Source: Pedobacter aquatilis (GTDB lineage: Bacteria > Bacteroidota > Bacteroidia > Sphingobacteriales > Sphingobacteriaceae). From it: a stretch of DNA of 64,000 bases. The notes beneath the pieces are model-generated. The model had not been told where the DNA came from and did no database searches. It was given only the letters and a program-made list of their open reading frames with translations. Position numbers and translations under genes: made by a program. Location of the stretch: NCBI RefSeq assembly GCF_030409415.1, contig NZ_JAUFPW010000011.1:62001-126000 (forward strand), given 5' to 3'. Below, piece after piece: positions 53,388 through 63,412 of this stretch; position 1 is the stretch's first letter; each line of letters starts with the position of its first letter.

Positions 53388-54383
53388 TTAAAAATTAGGG
53401 CAAGGTACTTTATAGCCTTTAAAATTATTATGGCGATATATTAAAGATATTTCGTAAGTGCGTGGTGTTGAATTTAAAATTTTATTGCCGTAAAGTGTGT
53501 AGTTTATCCCGGCACTTACATTACCATAAACGAGACCGAGATATGGATAAAATGATGATTCATTGAAATTATGCCACAAACCGGTGTTAATTTTTATTTT
53601 AGAATTTTCATTAGGTTTTAATCCAATAACAGCTCCAACAACTCTATCATTTATAACTCCTTGATAATTATATATTGCGCTAAAATTCAAGTCTACATAA
53701 TTATTAACCGGATATAGTAAACTTAGATTTAAAGTTCTTCTAGCAGGTACCGATTTGTTATTTGTGCCTAAAAAACTTTCCACAGGTTTTGTTAAATGAT
53801 AATGCGCATAACCGGCAACAACACTAAACCTATTAAATTCTGCTGAAAAGGTTAGTCCAAAATTTATGTCGAAATACGATAGCCTGTCGTTTTCTAAGTC
53901 GAGATAATTTGGCAATGAGGTATCAAAACCATTGCCTGTAAATTGCGAAGCAAATGTAAGTCTGTTCTGATCCAGGTATCTTGATACATAGGCAATTTGT
54001 GGCGCTAAACCGAATTTAAAGCGGTGATGCACATCTAAATATTGATAATATGAAGCACTAGCGTTAATGTATTGAGATTTAAGTGCCTTGTTAAAAGATT
54101 CATCAAACAATCCACTTAAACCGATACTAAAAACGGCATTAGTGAAATTCTCGTCTTGTATTAGTTTTACATCGCCAGAAACGCTGTACGTATTGTACGG
54201 ATCACCAAGATTTCCCCATTGCTGTCGGGTATTTAACGCAATTCTGTAATTACCATCAAAAAAGCCAGTATAAGCTGGGTTTAATGTAAGCGGCGCCGCA
54301 AAATATTGCGAAAACCGTGGATCTTGTGCTGAACTAAAAAATGTAATAAAGCACAAAAATAGAGTGATTTTAATTTTGTACAT
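53388..54383 (-). CDS. PorP/SprF-family type IX secretion outer-membrane protein
   Basis: 331 residues from the ATG at 54383 (an upstream start would run back into the previous gene). Signal peptide FLCFITFFSSAQ, then DPRFSQYFAAPLTLNPAYTGFFDGNYR, the hallmark of PorP/SprF proteins, followed by a beta-barrel pattern. These proteins partner CHU_C-tailed (type B) surface proteins. The stop of that partner overlaps this ATG by 1 bp. Confidence 0.93.
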   Translation of the reverse strand: MYKIKITLFLCFITFFSSAQDPRFSQYFAAPLTLNPAYTGFFDGNYRIALNTRQQWGNLGDPYNTYSVSGDVKLIQDENFTNAVFSIGLSGLFDESFNKALKSQYINASASYYQYLDVHHRFKFGLAPQIAYVSRYLDQNRLTFASQFTGNGFDTSLPNYLDLENDRLSYFDINFGLTFSAEFNRFSVVAGYAHYHLTKPVESFLGTNNKSVPARRTLNLSLLYPVNNYVDLNFSAIYNYQGVINDRVVGAVIGLKPNENSKIKINTGLWHNFNESSFYPYLGLVYGNVSAGINYTLYGNKILNSTPRTYEISLIYRHNNFKGYKVPCPNF

Positions 54384-56824
54384 TATAGTATTAATATAGT
54401 TTTCCCCTTGGTTTGAAACTTCCCACCTAATACATCGATGCCATCTGCAAACCACGAAAAAGTTTCTAAAGGTTGCATTCTTGATTTAAATTGCCCATCC
54501 CAGCCATCAGCAGACATATCGTTGGTTTGGTAAACCAATAATCCCCATTTATTGTAAACCTTGAAACTGCTTAATTTTTGAATGCTTGTTAAGAAAGGAT
54601 ATAACCTATTGTTTGTACTTTTTTGTGGTGTAAATGCCGTAGGTACGAAGATTTTTGGCGATGGTAATATATTTAGTGTTATCGCTGCTGAAACACCGCA
54701 TCCTTTATCATTTTCTAATGAGATAAAATATATACCTGCTTTGTTTACTTTGTTTGGTTCTGCAAGCGGTGTAGATAATGTAGCATCAGTAAAATATTTA
54801 GCCTTTATAAAATCTTTACTTCCTTTAATAATTTCTGGAGCAGTTAAATCTATGTAATCGTGATCGAATATTGGTTTTGGTTGATTTAAAACTATTACTG
54901 GAATTTTGTTTATAGTTGCTACTATTTTATCGGATACGAAGCAACCATTTGGATTTATAATTTTAACATAATAAGTTCCGCTTTCAGAAATTTTCCATGG
55001 TTGATTAAGTTTTATTGATAAATTTTTATCCTTAAAGTATTCAAACCTCACCCCATGGGTTGTTCCATCATACAAATCAGCAACTGTTATATCTATAGTA
55101 GATGGATAGCATACCTCTTCAGGATTTTTAATCGATAATATTGGCGGGTCATTAATATCGACAATAATTTTTCCTGAAACTGTACAACCAAGTTCATTTA
55201 TGGCTTTAACATAATATGTTCCTGTTATTGTTATTTCCGCTGGGTTAACAACTTCTTGTGTTAATGCTTCATCGCGATAAAAAGAATAAACCAATCCTAC
55301 ATCACTTCCTGTAAACAGAGATTTTTCCGTTATATTAACCGTTGATGGAAAGCATGCAATTGGCGGGTTTGCAATAGTTAAATTAGGCTTCGGATTTATC
55401 AGAACATCAATTGGAATAATTTTAGTACATCCAGTATTTGATAATATTTTAACGTAATATCTACCAGTTACCCTAACAGCTGATGGATTTGGTAAAGTAA
55501 TTGTTGCTTCTTGATTGGTAAAGTAACTCCTTACAGTACTCTCTAAACCTACCTTATAAAGTTCCAACTTTGTAATGTCAACTGATTCGTTATAACATGC
55601 CTGTGCCAGATTATTATTCCTTGTTAAAATCAAATCATACATATCTACATATGTAGACGTTACACTTTCACAACCTTTATAATTTGTAGCCTTTACGTAG
55701 TAAGTTGCAGCGTGGTTCACCGTAATCGGCGTATTTACAGGAATGGTCAAATCCTTATCCGCATAAGCAAAATATGAAAAATCGGGATGCCTGTTTAAAA
55801 TGTAATTATCTGATAATATGTCAATAACCGCTCCTTCGCAAACGGTATTTGTTGGGCGGAGTTGTAGTTGGTAATCAATTTTTGCAACCGTTGTTGTAAT
55901 CGTACTTTCACAGCCAAAACCTGTAAATGGCACTAAATCTAAATAGATTTTACTTCCATCCGGAGGAGTTGGTTTGATAACAACCGATTGCGTTGTACCA
56001 TATTTTACGGTTCTGTCTTCATTATACCAATTGTAATTTTTAAAACCGCTAGGACCAGATACTGTTAGTTGTTCTGAACTTTTACAATAGGTATTACCAA
56101 TAATTAAATTACCGCATAGACCATTTACATCAACATATGCATAGCCAAAATGGCCTCCTAAGGTGCAATCAGTTGTTATAAATTCTAAAACTAGTTGTTT
56201 TCCTTGATAACCGGATAAGTTAATTGTAACTGGTGTCCAGTCTTTGTAAATTACAATTGAACTAGCGGTTGATTTTTTAAAACCCGGTAAATTTGCTGTA
56301 GCAATGTATTCATAAGATGCACAGGAGATGTATTGATTGGTTTCAACATCCTTAACCCTGGCAATAAATCTTGGTTGTTCAATGGCTTGATGGTTTGGAT
56401 CTTCTAATACCACTGCATATTGATAGGTAAGTGTAAATTCTGGCCTATTCTCTGGTACATTAATTATGTAAGATATACCTTCCGCCTGACCACCTGTTCC
56501 ATTATTTCCTAACTTAACCGTATAATTACCAGCACTTTTTGGTATTAATGGAAACTGACCGTAGGGATCTACTGCATTTTTGTCATTTATAATTGTATGC
56601 CGACCTAATATTGATTGTGAAATATCTTCAAGGCTTAAAGCTGTGGCTGAGATTGCTCCACTGTAGATCTTCCAATTTTTGAAATTACTATTTTCAAAAT
56701 CTATATTTTCCGGACATAATTGCGCATTCAAATTCGATGTTGTGACAATCAAAGTCACAATGAGCATCGTTATAAATTTAAAATTCACCTTAGGGAGATT
56801 TGTTTGTATAACTTTACAAATCAA
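54383..56824 (-). CDS. Surface protein with type B (CHU_C) type IX secretion sorting domain
   Basis: 813 residues. Signal peptide near residues 20-35 (IVTLIVTTSNLNAQ), an N-terminal beta-sandwich, then at least five Ig-like repeats with the pattern Y-Y-V-K-x-x-N-x-x-G-C (TYYVKATNYKGCES, YYVKILSNTGC, TYYVKAINELGC). The final ~85 residues (FVPTAFTPQKSTNN ... SSFKVYNKWGLLVYQTN ... GWDGQF) are the CHU_C gliding-motility-associated C-terminal domain. It is exported by type IX secretion and linked to the PorP-like protein gene by overlap. The likely role is adhesion or filament formation. Confidence 0.92.
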   Translation of the reverse strand: MICKVIQTNLPKVNFKFITMLIVTLIVTTSNLNAQLCPENIDFENSNFKNWKIYSGAISATALSLEDISQSILGRHTIINDKNAVDPYGQFPLIPKSAGNYTVKLGNNGTGGQAEGISYIINVPENRPEFTLTYQYAVVLEDPNHQAIEQPRFIARVKDVETNQYISCASYEYIATANLPGFKKSTASSIVIYKDWTPVTINLSGYQGKQLVLEFITTDCTLGGHFGYAYVDVNGLCGNLIIGNTYCKSSEQLTVSGPSGFKNYNWYNEDRTVKYGTTQSVVIKPTPPDGSKIYLDLVPFTGFGCESTITTTVAKIDYQLQLRPTNTVCEGAVIDILSDNYILNRHPDFSYFAYADKDLTIPVNTPITVNHAATYYVKATNYKGCESVTSTYVDMYDLILTRNNNLAQACYNESVDITKLELYKVGLESTVRSYFTNQEATITLPNPSAVRVTGRYYVKILSNTGCTKIIPIDVLINPKPNLTIANPPIACFPSTVNITEKSLFTGSDVGLVYSFYRDEALTQEVVNPAEITITGTYYVKAINELGCTVSGKIIVDINDPPILSIKNPEEVCYPSTIDITVADLYDGTTHGVRFEYFKDKNLSIKLNQPWKISESGTYYVKIINPNGCFVSDKIVATINKIPVIVLNQPKPIFDHDYIDLTAPEIIKGSKDFIKAKYFTDATLSTPLAEPNKVNKAGIYFISLENDKGCGVSAAITLNILPSPKIFVPTAFTPQKSTNNRLYPFLTSIQKLSSFKVYNKWGLLVYQTNDMSADGWDGQFKSRMQPLETFSWFADGIDVLGGKFQTKGKTILIL

Positions 56825-57080
56825 AATTATCTATTAAATAATTTTGATTTGATTCGGTTATACTAATTTAAGTAAATATTACACGAATTACTCCGTTTAG
56901 GAATATTTCACTCTTTGGGGGGTTGCGCAAATTACTGTAAATTAGTGCCTATAGCTCCACAAAGAGGAACTTATTTGTCTAATAGTTCACTGCTTTTTTA
57001 CACGAAAATTAGCCGTTTAATCTTGAAATTATATTAAAACAATGCTATTAGTTCTTTGTTGAATTTTAAAGGACAATATC

Positions 57081-57491
57081 ATGGAAAAATTATATACAGC
57101 TGAAGTTACAGCTACAGGAGGTCGCGATGGTCACATAAAATCGAGTGATGGCATATTGGATTTTGAACTAAGGAAACCGAAGGAACTTGGCGGACAAGGC
57201 GGTGCTTCAAACCCTGAACAATTATTTGCAGCAGCTTGGGGTGCATGTTATTTAGGTGCATTAGGTTCAATTGCAGAGCATGAAGGTGTTGATACCACTG
57301 AAGCAAATGTTAATGTACAGGTTTCGTTTAATAAAGATGGAAATGTTTTCAGTTTATCAGCCGATTTAGATGTACATATTCCGGGTATAACCACTGAAGA
57401 AGCACAAAAAATTGCAGATAAGGCTCATAAAACCTGCCCTTATTCTAAAGCAACCAAAGGAAATATTGAAGTGCGGGTGACGGCGATTTAG
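57081..57491 (+). CDS. ohr: Organic hydroperoxide resistance protein (Ohr/OsmC family)
   Basis: 136 residues. Peroxidatic Cys lies in AAAWGACYLGALG and the resolving Cys in KTCPYSKATKGN, with LRKPKELGGQGGASNPEQLFAA between strands, all typical of Ohr rather than OsmC. It reduces organic peroxides with lipoyl-linked thiols. A terminator follows. Confidence 0.92.
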   Translation: MEKLYTAEVTATGGRDGHIKSSDGILDFELRKPKELGGQGGASNPEQLFAAAWGACYLGALGSIAEHEGVDTTEANVNVQVSFNKDGNVFSLSADLDVHIPGITTEEAQKIADKAHKTCPYSKATKGNIEVRVTAI

Positions 57492-57506
57492 TTGTTAATG
57501 AACAAG

Positions 57507-57533
57507 AAAGCAGATAGAAATGTCTGCTTTTTC
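57507..57533 (+). terminator. Intrinsic terminator after ohr
   Basis: 8-bp stem AAAGCAGA / TCTGCTTT with an 8-nt loop and T5 tail. Confidence 0.75.
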
Positions 57534-57601
57534 CTATAACATTCAATGGTCGTCATTATTATAAAAGCTACGCCATAACACAATATGGTTAACGTAATAT
57601 T

Positions 57602-58954
57602 TTATAATAACAATTTACTGGCTAAACCTAATATTAACATAAAGCCAAAAACATCGGTAAATGTTGTAATAATTATTGAAGATGCTATAGCTGGGTCGAT
57701 ACCTACACGCTTTAATACCAGTGGAATACTTGCGCCAGTAATTCCTGCAATAAGCAAATTTCCTGTCATGGCTAAGAAAATAACTACACCTAACATTGGG
57801 TTACCATCAAAGAAGAATGCAAAGGCAAATACAATTATGCCATTCGCCGCACCATTTATTAAACCAACGGTAAATTCTTTTAAAACAGTTCTATATGCTT
57901 GATTATCACTTAAATCGTACAATGAAATACGGCGAACAGTTACAGCCAGGGCTTGTGTTGCTGCATTTCCACCCATACCCGCAATTATTGTCATGTAGGC
58001 GGCTAAAGATGGAATTAATTTGATAGTCGGGTCGAAATAACGAATAACTGACGATGCCAGAAAAGCAGTTCCTAAATTGATAATTAACCAAGGTAAACGA
58101 GATTTTACGGCCTCTACCCAGTTACCACTTAATTCCTCATCTTCCGAAACCCCTGATATTTTTAAAATATCCTCGGTACTTTCTGCTTCTAATACATCAA
58201 TCACATCATCAAAAGTTACCCTCCCTAAAAGTTTTTGATTTTCATCAATAACCGGAATACTTGTTAAATTATATTGAGAAATTAGCTGGGCAACTTCTTC
58301 CTGGTCAGTGCCCGGGTAAACATAAACCGCATCGGTAAAAACAAGTTCTGTAATTTTCGCATCGTGCCTGGCTTTAATAATATCTTTCAAAGAAACGATG
58401 CCTTTGAAAATTTCGTTATCATCTACAACGTAAATAGTGTAGAATTCTTCCATTTCTTCGCTTTGACGAATGATTTCATCAATTGCATCTTTTTTGGTGA
58501 GGTTTATATTTACACAGATTAACTCTGTATTCATTAAACCTCCTGCAGTTTTCTCGTCGTAGGTTAAAAGATTCCGTATTTCTGAAGCGTGCTCGTCTTG
58601 TAAGTCTTCTAAAATTTCTTTCTGCTCATGATCTTCGAGTTGAGAAATGATATCTGTAGCATCATCATAATCTAACTCCTCAACAATCTCGGTACGCTTA
58701 TCTGGATGGAGCTGAAAAAGTAAATCTTCAGGATGGGATTCCTCATCCATTTCCGAGATAATTTCAGATGCAATTTCTGCCGGCAGTAAATTAATGATAT
58801 GCTGCTGTTCCGATTTATCCAATCGCTCAAATAAAATTGCAATTTCTGAGGCATGGTATTCTTCTAAAACCTGTTTTAGGGTTTCATCACCAGCTAAGAT
58901 TGCATTCTTAACCTTTACAACGTCGCTTTTATCTATTTCGAATGATGACTGCAT
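57602..58954 (-). CDS. mgtE: Magnesium transporter MgtE
   Basis: 450 residues with the MgtE order: acidic N-terminal superhelix (1-130, LLPAEIASEIISEMDEE), two CBS domains (about 135-190 and 200-255, with VSLKDIIKA and GRVTFDDVIDVLEAE), a connecting helix, and five membrane helices from about 285 with MTIIAGMGGNAATQALAVTVR. The channel is gated by intracellular Mg2+. It is 65 bp downstream of corA and may be cotranscribed. Confidence 0.96.
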   Translation of the reverse strand: MQSSFEIDKSDVVKVKNAILAGDETLKQVLEEYHASEIAILFERLDKSEQQHIINLLPAEIASEIISEMDEESHPEDLLFQLHPDKRTEIVEELDYDDATDIISQLEDHEQKEILEDLQDEHASEIRNLLTYDEKTAGGLMNTELICVNINLTKKDAIDEIIRQSEEMEEFYTIYVVDDNEIFKGIVSLKDIIKARHDAKITELVFTDAVYVYPGTDQEEVAQLISQYNLTSIPVIDENQKLLGRVTFDDVIDVLEAESTEDILKISGVSEDEELSGNWVEAVKSRLPWLIINLGTAFLASSVIRYFDPTIKLIPSLAAYMTIIAGMGGNAATQALAVTVRRISLYDLSDNQAYRTVLKEFTVGLINGAANGIIVFAFAFFFDGNPMLGVVIFLAMTGNLLIAGITGASIPLVLKRVGIDPAIASSIIITTFTDVFGFMLILGLASKLLL

Positions 58955-59019
58955 AGCTTTAATTCCCCTAAAATAGAAATTCTAATGCATTTTTAATGGT
59001 TATTTATTGTAAAGTGTAG

Positions 59020-60147
59020 TTATTTAAACCAACCTCTTCGCCAGAAATAAATGATTTGGATGATAGCAATTACCAACATCACCAGCCAAGTGTATAAATA
59101 GCCATGTTCAGCATACAATTCGGGCATATTATCGCTTAATATTTTGCCTGTTGTTGGGTCTTCCCTGCTAAAATTCATTCCGTAAATACCGGCGATAAAT
59201 GTGAGGGGAATAAATATTGACGAAATAATGGTCAACACCTTCATTATTTCATTCATTCGGTTGCTTATGATTGATAAATTCATATCAATATTAGCTGAGG
59301 CAATTTCCTTTAGGGATTCGATAAAATCAATAATCTGAATGCAATGGTCATAGGCATCCTTCATGTATGTTTTTGTTAAATCCGAAATTAGATTACTATC
59401 ACTTCTAATAATATCGTTTAATTTATCTCTTTCTGGCCAGGCAACCTTTCGAATCGTGATCAGCGATCGCTTAATACCTTGAGTATCATACATAATACGC
59501 TTATCTGGATTATCAAACAATCTATCTTCAATGGCATCGAGTTCCTCTCCCCAATAATTTAGCAAAGTGAAATAATTATCAACTATTGCATCCATCATGG
59601 CATACATTAAATAGCTATGGCCACCAATTCGGATATTTCCTTTCCCTATTTCTAAACGTTTTCTAACAGGATTAAAGCAATCTTCGTAGTTCTCTTGAAA
59701 AGTGATTAGACATTTTGAAGTAAGTATGAATGAGATTTGTTCATTGCATAGGTCACTTTCATCATTTATATAAAGATGCCTGCTCACTGCAAAAACATAT
59801 TCATCATTATCATATTCATCAAGCTTTGGTCGTTGATAGGAACTTGTAATATCCTCTAAAACCAAGCGACTAATGTTTAATTTTGAGTAAAGCGTTTCAA
59901 AAATACTTGGGTCGGCTAAACCTTTAATATCAAACCAGTAGAAAAACTCTTTATTTTCAGTTACCTTATCAATATTATTGATGTTTTTTAACTCTTCCTT
60001 TTTATACGATTTATCGTTGTAAGTGTGAAGTGTAATTATTGGCTTGAGTGCATTATCATCTATCGTATATAAACCCGGACTTGTTCCTGGTTCTGGAACC
60101 TTGTAATGCTTGTGTCTACTCCTGTTACTAGGTTTGTTTTTAGCCAT
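59020..60147 (-). CDS. corA: Magnesium/cobalt transporter CorA
   Basis: 375 residues: a long soluble alpha/beta domain, two C-terminal helices and the pore motif GMN in IYGMNFSRED near residue 325. The final helix ends in the basic FWRRGWFK. The family imports Mg2+ or Co2+. It lies just downstream of the WbqC gene (3-bp gap), so both probably share a transcript with mgtE. Confidence 0.95.
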   Translation of the reverse strand: MAKNKPSNRSRHKHYKVPEPGTSPGLYTIDDNALKPIITLHTYNDKSYKKEELKNINNIDKVTENKEFFYWFDIKGLADPSIFETLYSKLNISRLVLEDITSSYQRPKLDEYDNDEYVFAVSRHLYINDESDLCNEQISFILTSKCLITFQENYEDCFNPVRKRLEIGKGNIRIGGHSYLMYAMMDAIVDNYFTLLNYWGEELDAIEDRLFDNPDKRIMYDTQGIKRSLITIRKVAWPERDKLNDIIRSDSNLISDLTKTYMKDAYDHCIQIIDFIESLKEIASANIDMNLSIISNRMNEIMKVLTIISSIFIPLTFIAGIYGMNFSREDPTTGKILSDNMPELYAEHGYLYTWLVMLVIAIIQIIYFWRRGWFK

Positions 60148-60150
60148 AGC

Positions 60151-60762
60151 TTAAAGATATAATTTTGCCTGCGGACCTTGATTAAATAGTAAATCTACAA
60201 TACTTAGATTGGCGATAAATTCATGTTTATCTTCAAAAACCTGATAATAGGGTTTATTGTTTAAATAATCCGTAGTTTTCTTCGGATTCATAAAATTTCG
60301 AAAATCAAGTTCCGATGGTAAATCATCAATATATTCGTTCGTAAAATCGTAATTGACGTTCAGTTTTAGTTTTTTACTAATCCACTCTAAAAGTGCTAAA
60401 TTAAAGTCAAATAGAAAATCGTATTTCTTATTGTAAAATTCAGAAAATTCATGCTCATAATATTCAAAATATGCAGAGCTGCGATAAGAGCTTTCAAAAC
60501 TCATCCAGTGCAATCGTTGCCAGTTAAAATCGTAACTTATTTTAACATCTTTCATCGCTGTGCGCATTTTTGAGCCTTTAACAACTGGAACAGTTAAATC
60601 TAATTTTCCGTTGGGCGAATAAATACTTGCCCGATTTCTGAACGTTTGCTTTGGAAAATGCTCGTATTTTTCTAATAAAAAATTATCACTAACTGATTGT
60701 AGTTTACTTATATAGCCTACAGGAGGAAGATAAAATAATGGAAGTATAGCTGTATTCTGCAT
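60151..60762 (-). CDS. WbqC-family protein
   Basis: 203 residues. It begins AILPLFYLPPVGYISKL and contains FRNRASIYSPNGKLDLTVPV, the WbqC-like pattern, plus an aromatic middle region. WbqC proteins are found in O-antigen clusters but their activity is uncertain. It is divergent from the lipid A-type acyltransferase gene, 39-bp gap, consistent with an envelope-polysaccharide neighbourhood. Confidence 0.85.
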   Translation of the reverse strand: MQNTAILPLFYLPPVGYISKLQSVSDNFLLEKYEHFPKQTFRNRASIYSPNGKLDLTVPVVKGSKMRTAMKDVKISYDFNWQRLHWMSFESSYRSSAYFEYYEHEFSEFYNKKYDFLFDFNLALLEWISKKLKLNVNYDFTNEYIDDLPSELDFRNFMNPKKTTDYLNNKPYYQVFEDKHEFIANLSIVDLLFNQGPQAKLYL

Positions 60763-60801
60763 TTGAAAATATATGTTTGTAGTTCAAACGTTTCAAAATT
60801 A

Positions 60802-61683
60802 ATGATTAAAAGGGGTTTTGCGCATGTAGGCGTATTTTTATTATACCTAATTTCGCTTTTGCCACTGCAAGTATTATTTGTTTTCGCAAGATTACTCTAT
60901 TATATACTTTATTACCTAATTGGTTACAGAAAAAATGTAGTAACCGATAACCTGCGAAACTCATTTCCAGAGAAAACCAATGCTGAAATTAAGCTTATAG
61001 AAAAAAACTATTATAAGTTTTTGGCAAGGCTGATTTTTGAAATCGTGAAATTAACCTCAATATCAAAAAAGGAAACACTTAAACGTGTTAAATTTAAAGG
61101 TTTGGAGCAATTGGAGAAACACTTTGAAAAAGGTGAAAGTGTTTTAGCTTGTACCGGACATTACGGAAATTGGGAATTAGGCACCTTATCGCTTGGCTTA
61201 AATATTTCTGCTAAAACCATTGTAATTTATAAGCCTATAAATAATAAAGTTTTTGAGCATTGGTTTGATAAAGCAAGAACCAAATTTGGAAACATTTTTG
61301 TGGCAATGCGACAAACATTGCGTTGTATGGCGACTTACAAAAATGAACCAAGCTTACTTTGTTTTGCAAGCGATCAATCTCCGGTTAAAGAGGAAAGTAA
61401 GTTTTTCGTAGATTTTTTAAACCAACCTACTCCTGCCCTTTTGGGCGTTGAGAAAATAGCAAAATCCACAAACAGACCAATTTATTACTTTAAAGTAAAC
61501 CCAGTTAAACCGGGTTATTACGATATTGAAGTTTTGCCAATGTGCTTAAATCCAGCTGAAACCGTTGATGGAGAAATTACTAATTTGCACTTCAAATTTT
61601 TAGAAGAAATAATCAAAGAAAAACCGCAATATTGGCTTTGGAGTCATAAACGCTGGAAATTTAAACCCGAAATATATAGATGA
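60802..61683 (+). CDS. Lysophospholipid / lipid A acyltransferase (LpxL/HtrB family)
   Basis: 293 residues from the ATG at 60802; a TTG further up is possible but would begin before the divergent promoter space. The N-terminal helix is FAHVGVFLLYLISLLPLQVLFV; the catalytic HX4E motif is in GHYGNWEL, with CFASDQSP and the FFVDFLNQPTPALLGVEKIAK acyl-pocket motif. It transfers an acyl chain to lipid A or a related lipid at the inner membrane. The GT2 gene overlaps its stop by 4 bp. Confidence 0.88.
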   Translation: MIKRGFAHVGVFLLYLISLLPLQVLFVFARLLYYILYYLIGYRKNVVTDNLRNSFPEKTNAEIKLIEKNYYKFLARLIFEIVKLTSISKKETLKRVKFKGLEQLEKHFEKGESVLACTGHYGNWELGTLSLGLNISAKTIVIYKPINNKVFEHWFDKARTKFGNIFVAMRQTLRCMATYKNEPSLLCFASDQSPVKEESKFFVDFLNQPTPALLGVEKIAKSTNRPIYYFKVNPVKPGYYDIEVLPMCLNPAETVDGEITNLHFKFLEEIIKEKPQYWLWSHKRWKFKPEIYR

Positions 61684-62696
61684 ATCCTTCAGTAGCTGTT
61701 GTAATTTTAAACTGGAATGGTAAAAGTTGGCTTGAGAAATTTCTTCCCGGAGTTTTAAATTCTGCGTATGATAATTTACAGGTTATTGTTGGAGATAATG
61801 GCTCTACCGATGATTCTGTGGAGTTTCTGGCGGTAAACTTCCCCACAGTAACGATTTTAAAAAACGATGTTAATTATGGTTTTGCTGGTGGGTACAATAA
61901 AATTTTAGAACGTGTTGAGGCTGAATATTTCATTCTTTTAAATTCTGATGTAGAAGTAACCTCGAATTGGATACAACCCGTTATAGATTTAATGCAAAGC
62001 GATGATAAAATTGCAGCTGCGCAACCTAAAATTAAATCGCAATTAGCTAAATATCAATTTGAATATGCAGGTGCTGCCGGTGGCTATTTAGATGTGTATA
62101 GTTATCCTTTCTGTAGAGGCAGATTGTTTAATGTTTACGAAACGGATAATGGACAATACAATGAAACCAAAGAAATTTTTTGGGCAAGTGGAGCAGCTTT
62201 CTTCATTAAAAGTAAATATTGGAAAGAAACAGGTGGATTAGATGCTGATTTATTTGCGCACATGGAAGAAATTGATTTGTGCTGGAGGCTGAAAAACTTA
62301 AATTACAAAATAGTTTATTGTCCGGAAAGTGAAGTTTTCCATGTTGGTGGCGGAACTTTGCAGACTGAAAATCCTTTTAAAACCTACCTTAATTTTAGAA
62401 ACAACTTAATTATAATGCAAAAGAATTTGCCTTTTGGTGATGCCATATTTCGCATATCAATTAGAATGTGTATCGATTTTATCGCCTGGTGGCACTTTCT
62501 TTTATCCGGGAAACCAAAATTTACAATGGCTGTAAGCAAAGGTCATTGGCATTTTCTTAAATCTTTAACCAAGACCGCTAAAAAAAGAAATCAATATCAA
62601 AAACCTTACTTAAAGCATAAAGGTGTTTATAGAAACAGCATTGTTTGGGCGTTTTTTATCAATAAGATTAGGTCATTCTCCAATCTCAATTGGTAA
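61680..62696 (+). CDS. Glycosyltransferase family 2 protein
   Basis: 338 residues. GT2 motifs are VVILNWNGKSW, VGDNGSTDDSVEF, NYGFAGGYNKIL, the DxD-like LLNSDVEV and MEEIDLCWRL, with basic/aromatic segments near the C-terminus that may associate with the membrane. This type adds rhamnose or similar sugars to surface glycans. It starts within the acyltransferase stop (4 bp overlap), so the two are coupled. Its 3' end overlaps the convergent TlpA-like gene by 11 bp. Confidence 0.88.
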   Translation: MNPSVAVVILNWNGKSWLEKFLPGVLNSAYDNLQVIVGDNGSTDDSVEFLAVNFPTVTILKNDVNYGFAGGYNKILERVEAEYFILLNSDVEVTSNWIQPVIDLMQSDDKIAAAQPKIKSQLAKYQFEYAGAAGGYLDVYSYPFCRGRLFNVYETDNGQYNETKEIFWASGAAFFIKSKYWKETGGLDADLFAHMEEIDLCWRLKNLNYKIVYCPESEVFHVGGGTLQTENPFKTYLNFRNNLIIMQKNLPFGDAIFRISIRMCIDFIAWWHFLLSGKPKFTMAVSKGHWHFLKSLTKTAKKRNQYQKPYLKHKGVYRNSIVWAFFINKIRSFSNLNW

Positions 62697-63411
62697 CTAA
62701 TGCTTCGTCAATTGATTTCTTGATGTAGGAAACGGTGTTCATGGCTAAACCAATGGTGCTGAATTTAACCTTGCCATTTTTATCGATTACGACATGTGTT
62801 GGATAGCCCTTAACGCCATATTTATCAGAAATATATCTCGCATCGTCAACTATATTATAATTGTAAGGCATTGTTTTTAAAAAATCCTTTAATTCTCCTT
62901 TAGTATCCAACGCCATAGCTAAAAACACAACATCTTTATTTTCTTTATAACCTTCAACAAGTTCGTTTAACTCTGGTATTTCCATTTTACATGGCGGACA
63001 ATTGATAAACCAAAAGTTTAAAACAATAACCTTCCCGGTATTTGTTCTTAAATCGAACTTGTTACCATTCATATCTTTGGTCTTGAAACCTTTAAACTGT
63101 GTTCCCTCAGCAAAAGCATCACTAGGGCGAGGTTTTGGCAAGCGGTCCATTAAACTTTTACGCTGTTCGGCGGTTAGTTCATATAAAAGAAATTCAGGTT
63201 CGCCATTATCAGTTTTGGTGTTTCTACTTCTTAAACCATATTTCCCGGTTCGCATTAAATTTTGCCAAATATTATAAGGATAAACCATACCATCTTCCCC
63301 CCTAACAATGGTTTTTTCATCTGTTCTGATGGCCGATTTAATGGCTGTAGTTTGTGCGGTGCACCAAAAGAAAAGAAGAATTAGAGAGATGAAGAGCGTG
63401 TTTTTAATCAT
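62686..63411 (-). CDS. TlpA/ResA-like thioredoxin-fold protein
   Basis: 241 residues with a signal peptide (LFISLILLFFWCTAQT), an N-terminal beta region, and a C-terminal redoxin domain carrying the active CxxC in FWFINCPPCKMEIPEL. The cis-Pro loop is GYPTHVVID. It should act as a periplasmic disulfide reductase, for example in cytochrome maturation. It lies 1 bp downstream of aroQ. Confidence 0.85.
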   Translation of the reverse strand: MIKNTLFISLILLFFWCTAQTTAIKSAIRTDEKTIVRGEDGMVYPYNIWQNLMRTGKYGLRSRNTKTDNGEPEFLLYELTAEQRKSLMDRLPKPRPSDAFAEGTQFKGFKTKDMNGNKFDLRTNTGKVIVLNFWFINCPPCKMEIPELNELVEGYKENKDVVFLAMALDTKGELKDFLKTMPYNYNIVDDARYISDKYGVKGYPTHVVIDKNGKVKFSTIGLAMNTVSYIKKSIDEALVTN

Positions 63412-63412
63412 A

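Noticed and set aside
56930..56975. Hairpin CTCTTTG / CAAAGAG upstream of ohr
   Set aside because: Only 7 bp of stem with a long loop and no T tail; not strong enough to call as terminator or riboswitch.
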